Shown: piece by piece, positions 39,583-43,228 of the stretch | Layout of the letters: the number at the start of each line of letters is the position of its first letter | Position numbering within the stretch: position 1 is the stretch's first letter | Origin: CAZEVY01 sp964515555 | GTDB taxonomy: Bacteria > Acidobacteriota > Terriglobia > Bryobacterales > Bryobacteraceae | DNA: 43,228 nt | Direction of reading: 5' to 3' | Assembly (NCBI GenBank): GCA_964515555.1 | Contig: CAZEVY010000036.1 | Coordinates: forward strand, 1 to 43,228 | Made by a program: the position numbers and the translations under genes | The notes under the pieces: model-generated | The model's database searches: none | The model's input: only the letters and a program-made list of their open reading frames with translations | Told to the model about the DNA's origin: nothing

Positions 39583-40442
39583 GACTCCGATACGCAGGGG
39601 TTTCGCAGTTCGCCGAGGCCCTGCACGTTGACGGACACGACATCGCCGTGCCGTAGGAATCGGGGCGGTTTGCGCGCGAAGCCGACGCCGGCGGGCGTGC
39701 CGGTGGAAATGACGTCGCCGGGCTCCAGGGTGAAGACGCTGGAAAGATGCGCGATGAGGTCGGGTATCCGGAAGATGAGGTGCTGGGTGTTGGAGTGCTG
39801 GAGCACCTCGCTGTTGATGGTGAGGCGGATGTCGAGCGCGTGCGGGTCGCCGGACTCGTCGGGGGTCACGATGGCGGGGCCGAGGGGCGCGAAGGAGTCG
39901 AAGGTCTTGCCCATGATCCACTGCGAGGTGGCGCGCTGGAAGTCGCGGGCGCTGACGTCGTTCACGTTGGTGTAGCCGAAGACATGCTCCTTCCAGCGGT
40001 CGGCGGGGATGTGACGGCCTCCCTTGCCGATGACAAAGGCCATCTCGGCCTCGTAGTCGGGCTCCTGGGAGTTTTTCGGCAGAACGATGGGATCGCCGGG
40101 GCCGATGACGGCCATGGGGAATTTACAGAAAATAGTCGGGACTTTCGGAATCTCCATCTTGGATTCTGCCGCATGGTCGCGGTAATTCAGGCCGACACAG
40201 ATGAACTTCGGGGGCCGCCGGATCGGGGCGAGCAGTTTCACGTAGGTCAGTGGCGTAGCCGTGGGGGCTTCGGACAGGTACTTTTCCACCTGCCGGACGG
40301 CATCGGCTCCACCCTGAATGATGGAGAGGATGTCGGGGAACCCGGTGGCGCCAAGCCCGATGACCTGCTCGCCGAACATGATTCCGGGCTCGGGCTGGAC
40401 GCCGGATCGCGTGAACATGACGTAGCGCATGGCGACGGTCAT
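39579..40442 (-). CDS. Fumarylacetoacetate-hydrolase-family protein
   Basis: A 287-residue cytoplasmic enzyme of the FAH superfamily, which includes fumarylacetoacetases, 2-oxopent-4-enoate hydratases and oxaloacetate decarboxylases. The N-terminal domain ends in LLAPIRRPPKFICVGLNYRD. The catalytic domain has the metal ligands of EPDYEAEMAFVIGKGGRHI and the aspartate in GYTNVNDVSARDFQ, then KTFDSFAPLGP, INSEVLQ, the turn TGTPAGVGFARKP and DVVSVNVQGLGEL. All look intact. The ATG at 40442 is used; an in-frame ATG at 40430 (MRYVMF) is possible. It is divergent from the Lhr-like helicase (65 bp) and coupled by GTGA to the hydrolase gene, so both may serve breakdown of aromatic or sugar-acid compounds. 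Confidence 0.87.
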   Translation of the reverse strand: MTVAMRYVMFTRSGVQPEPGIMFGEQVIGLGATGFPDILSIIQGGADAVRQVEKYLSEAPTATPLTYVKLLAPIRRPPKFICVGLNYRDHAAESKMEIPKVPTIFCKFPMAVIGPGDPIVLPKNSQEPDYEAEMAFVIGKGGRHIPADRWKEHVFGYTNVNDVSARDFQRATSQWIMGKTFDSFAPLGPAIVTPDESGDPHALDIRLTINSEVLQHSNTQHLIFRIPDLIAHLSSVFTLEPGDVISTGTPAGVGFARKPPRFLRHGDVVSVNVQGLGELRNPCVSES

Positions 40443-40507
40443 TGTATCATTCGGGTCCGGTGGGGCTGCGGCGGGGGGTATCGCCGGGAGCGGTATCCTG
40501 AATTGAC

Positions 40508-43228
40508 ATGCTCGGCCTCGATCCGCTGGTGGACGCTTGGTTCCGGGGCAATTTCGCCGCGCCGACGGAGCCGCAGTGCGACGGCTGGCCGCTGATCCGC
40601 GAGGGCCACGACGTGCTCATCTCGGCGCCGACCGGCAGCGGCAAGACGCTGGCCGCCTTCCTCATCACCCTCGACGACCTGGTGCGCCGCGCCCGCGCGG
40701 GCACGCTCGACGATCGAGTGCACGCCGTCTACGTGTCACCGCTCAAGGCGCTGAGCAACGACATTCACAAGAACCTCCAGGTCCCGCTGGCCGGCATCGG
40801 TGCACCAGCCGAGATTCGTGTCGCGCTGCGCACCGGCGACACGCCTGCCTGGGAGCGCGAGCGGATGGCGAAGACGCCGCCTCACATTCTCGTCACCACG
40901 CCCGAGTCGCTGTACATACTGCTGACATCGGAGCGCGCGCGCAAGGCGCTGGCGACGGCGCGCACCGTGATCGTCGACGAAATCCACGCGGTCGCGGGAT
41001 CGAAGCGCGGCTCGCACCTGGCGCTGTCGCTGGCGCGCCTGGATGCGCTGGTCGAGGCGAGCGGACTTCCCCGCCCGCAGCGAGTGGGTCTTTCTGCGAC
41101 CGTCAGTCCGATCGAGGCCGTGGCGCGCATGCTCGGCGACGAAGTGCGGATTGTCGAGGCGGGGCGGCGGCGCACGATGGACCTGGCCGTCGAGGCGCCG
41201 CGTGACGAACTCGGCCCGATCGCCTCGATGGCGATGTGGGAGGAGGTATACGACCGCATCGCGGCGCTGATCCTCGAACATCGCACGACGCTGGTGTTCG
41301 TCAACACGCGGCGGCTCTCCGAGCGCGTCGCGCATCACCTCAGCGAGCGGCTCGGCGAGAACGCGGTGCTGCCGCATCACGGGAGCCTCTCGCGCAGGCT
41401 GCGCCTGGAGGCAGAGGAGCGGCTGAAGTCGGGCCAGCTTCGCGCGGTGGTGGCGACGGCGTCGCTGGAGCTCGGCATCGACATCGGCACGGTGGACCTG
41501 GTGTGCCAGGTCGGGACGCCGCGATCGCTCTCGGTGGCGTTGCAGCGCATCGGGCGATCGGGCCACTGGGTCGGCGCGAATCCGAAGGGGCGGCTGTTCC
41601 CTTCGACGCGCGACGAGCTGATCGAGTGCGCCGCGCTGGTGGCGGGGTTGCGGCGGGGCCAGCTCGACCGCATCGCGATGCCGCGTGCGCCGCTCGACAT
41701 TCTGGCGCAGCAGATCGTGGCCGCGTGCGCCTGCGACGCCTATGCGGAGGACGAGCTCTACACGCTGGTGCGCCGGGCGTTTCCCTATCGCGACCTGGCG
41801 CGCAAGGACTTTGACGACGTCGTGGAGATGCTCTCGGAAGGCATCGCCACGGCGCGCGGCCGGGGTCGCGCGTACCTGCACCGCGACCGGGTGAACTCGC
41901 GCGTGCGCGGGAGGCGCGGTGCGCGACTGGCGGCGATCACCTCGGGTGGCGCCATACCGGACAACGCGCAGTACCTGGTGGTCGCCGAGCCGGAGGGGAC
42001 GACGGTCGGCACGCTGGACGAGGATTTCGCCATCGAGAGCATGGCGGGCGACGTGTTCCTGCTGGGGACGACTTCGTGGCGCATCCGGCGCGTCGAGCAG
42101 GGCCGGGTGCGCGTGGAGGACGCGCACGGCGCGGCGCCCTCGATACCCTTCTGGAACGGCGAGGCGCCGGGGCGCACCACGGAGCTGTCGAAGGAAGTGT
42201 CGGACCTGCGCGAGCGGATTCTCGATCGCGCGGATGCGGTCGAGTGGCTGATGGGCGAATGCGCGCTGGACCGTCGCGGGGCCGAGCAGGCCGCGGAGTA
42301 CGTTCGCGCGGGACGCGCGGGGCTGCCGGCGCTGCCGACGCAGAAGACCATCGTCGCCGAGCGCTTCTTCGACGAGGCGGGTGGAATGCAGCTGGTGATT
42401 CACGCGCCGTTCGGGGCGCGTGTGAATCGGGCCTGGGGACTGGCGCTCCGCAAGCGGTTTTGCCGTTCGTTCAACCTGGAGTTGCAGGCGGCGGCGACCG
42501 ACAACGGCATCGTCATCTCGCTCACCGAGCAGCACGCGTTTCCGCTGGAGACGGTCTTCGAGTTCGTCAACACGTCGACGCTCGATCCCGTGCTGACGCA
42601 GGCGCTGCTGGCGGCGCCGATGTTCACGGCGCGCTGGCGATGGAACTGTTCGCGCGCGCTCGCGATTCTGCGGTTCGCGGGTGGCCGCAAGGTCCCGCCG
42701 CCGATCCAGCGCATGCGTGCCGACGACCTGATGGCGGCGGTGTTCCCAGACCAGGCGGCCTGCGCCGAGAATCTGACCGGCGAGATCCGCATACCGGATC
42801 ATCCGCTGGTTTCCGAGACCATCGGCGACTGCCTGCACGAAGCGATGGACCTGGAGGCGCTGCGGCAAGTGATTGCCGGGATCGAATCGGGGGAGATTCG
42901 CACGGTCGCCGCCGACACCAGCGGCCCGTCGGTGTTCTGTCACGAGATTCTCAACGCGAATCCCTTCGCGTTTCTCGACGACGCGCCTCTGGAGGAACGC
43001 CGGGCGCGCGCCGTGCAGTTGCGCGGAACGGGGCAGGCGGAGTTCGCCGGGTCGATGGGCGCGCTGGATGAGGCGGCGATCCGGCAGGTCGCTGAGGAGT
43101 CGTGGCCGCTGGTGCGCGACGCCGACGAATTGCACGACGCGCTGCTGACGCTGGTGCTGCTGCCGCCTCGAGCGGAGTGGCGCGAGTACTTCGAGACGCT
43201 GGTGGCGGCAAGGCGGGCGATGTCGGTG
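40508..43228 (+). CDS. lhr: Lhr-type ATP-dependent DNA helicase, 3' end beyond the window
   Basis: 907 codons are open to the window edge, from an ATG at 40508 with an in-frame stop three codons upstream. TATCCT (40494-40499) is 8 nt ahead, so the message may be leaderless. Motifs of a superfamily-2 helicase are in order: Q-type motif near 22, Walker A APTGSGKT (40-47), TTPESL, DEIH (157-160; Lhr proteins usually have DEVH), SAT (196-198), FVNTRRLSERVAHH, ATASLELGIDIG and QRIGRSGHW. The rest follows the Lhr core: LYTLVRRAFPYRDLARKDFD, GRRGARLAAITSGGAIPDNA, FLLGTTSWRIRRVEQGRVRV, and NRAWGLALRKRF near 640. Lhr core proteins move 3' to 5' on single-stranded DNA and unwind duplexes, probably in DNA repair. 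The C-terminal part is not visible. Confidence 0.92.
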   Translation, partial: MLGLDPLVDAWFRGNFAAPTEPQCDGWPLIREGHDVLISAPTGSGKTLAAFLITLDDLVRRARAGTLDDRVHAVYVSPLKALSNDIHKNLQVPLAGIGAPAEIRVALRTGDTPAWERERMAKTPPHILVTTPESLYILLTSERARKALATARTVIVDEIHAVAGSKRGSHLALSLARLDALVEASGLPRPQRVGLSATVSPIEAVARMLGDEVRIVEAGRRRTMDLAVEAPRDELGPIASMAMWEEVYDRIAALILEHRTTLVFVNTRRLSERVAHHLSERLGENAVLPHHGSLSRRLRLEAEERLKSGQLRAVVATASLELGIDIGTVDLVCQVGTPRSLSVALQRIGRSGHWVGANPKGRLFPSTRDELIECAALVAGLRRGQLDRIAMPRAPLDILAQQIVAACACDAYAEDELYTLVRRAFPYRDLARKDFDDVVEMLSEGIATARGRGRAYLHRDRVNSRVRGRRGARLAAITSGGAIPDNAQYLVVAEPEGTTVGTLDEDFAIESMAGDVFLLGTTSWRIRRVEQGRVRVEDAHGAAPSIPFWNGEAPGRTTELSKEVSDLRERILDRADAVEWLMGECALDRRGAEQAAEYVRAGRAGLPALPTQKTIVAERFFDEAGGMQLVIHAPFGARVNRAWGLALRKRFCRSFNLELQAAATDNGIVISLTEQHAFPLETVFEFVNTSTLDPVLTQALLAAPMFTARWRWNCSRALAILRFAGGRKVPPPIQRMRADDLMAAVFPDQAACAENLTGEIRIPDHPLVSETIGDCLHEAMDLEALRQVIAGIESGEIRTVAADTSGPSVFCHEILNANPFAFLDDAPLEERRARAVQLRGTGQAEFAGSMGALDEAAIRQVAEESWPLVRDADELHDALLTLVLLPPRAEWREYFETLVAARRAMSV

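Noticed and set aside
40736..43135. 799-codon open frame antisense to the Lhr-like helicase
   Set aside because: The plus-strand frame has all helicase motifs in order; the antisense frame is low complexity (Arg/Gln/His-rich).

Overview
The window is a high-GC bacterial chromosome segment that most resembles an Acidobacteriota of the Bryobacterales/Solibacter type. The clues are a C-terminal domain of the TIGR03437 kind (35223-37448), an SBBP beta-propeller protein (33531-35183), a secreted S9 peptidase, Gfo/Idh and sugar-isomerase genes, and a membrane Ser/Thr kinase with TPRs. This assignment comes from remembered families; no database was searched. Two runs of exactly 100 N (7327-7426 and 38227-38326) show a draft assembly with scaffold gaps, and each falls inside a gene.

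Layout. (1) 1-5054, minus strand: gldA, a Ser/Thr kinase with TPRs, a small lipoprotein, a geranylgeranyl-reductase-like flavoprotein and the start of hemL; the last three overlap by 4 bp each. (2) 5095-14527: a Gfo/Idh oxidoreductase (plus strand) faces a minus-strand group of a PL10-like pectate lyase, an S9 peptidase, an SH3-domain lipoprotein, a degenerate cytochrome P450 and a fucose-isomerase-like protein. Most of these suggest use of plant polymers and peptides. (3) 14724-22452, plus strand: a surface-polysaccharide cluster of glycosyltransferase, glycosyltransferase, ABC-2 permease, ABC ATPase, a DNA-polymerase-beta-type nucleotidyltransferase, glycosyltransferase, and a family-2 glycosyltransferase in two copies (one truncated), each copy preceded by an AT-rich inverted-repeat element. 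Nearly all junctions overlap and a TTGACA promoter lies in front. (4) 22457-26798, minus strand: a two-component pair made of a PDZ/multi-TM/GAF/PAS histidine kinase and an NtrC-type sigma-54 activator. (5) 26799-27060: an intergenic region dense in palindromes, including a perfect parS-type site (27015-27032) next to a leaderless promoter for a DinB-like gene. (6) 27634-37448, plus strand: a 1966-residue secreted RHS/YD-repeat protein, an SBBP propeller protein joined to it by an ATGA overlap, and a TIGR03437 protein. (7) 37509-40442, minus strand: an FAH-family hydrolase and a two-domain alpha/beta hydrolase. (8) 40508-end: an Lhr-type helicase, cut by the window edge.

How the genes fit together. 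The polysaccharide cluster should build a glycan on the cytoplasmic side and export it by the Wzm/Wzt-type ABC route; the nucleotidyltransferase between the transporter and the later glycosyltransferases is its least explained member. The parS-type site suggests that this part of the chromosome is origin-proximal. The best candidates for undescribed biology are the palindrome cluster with parS at the DinB promoter, the nucleotidyltransferase in the export operon, the RHS protein with a pseudo-transglutaminase domain and a two-helix tail, and the inverted-repeat element associated with a glycosyltransferase duplication. No tRNA, rRNA, CRISPR array or intact insertion sequence was seen. No gene-free stretch exceeds 300 bases; the longest is 26799-27060.
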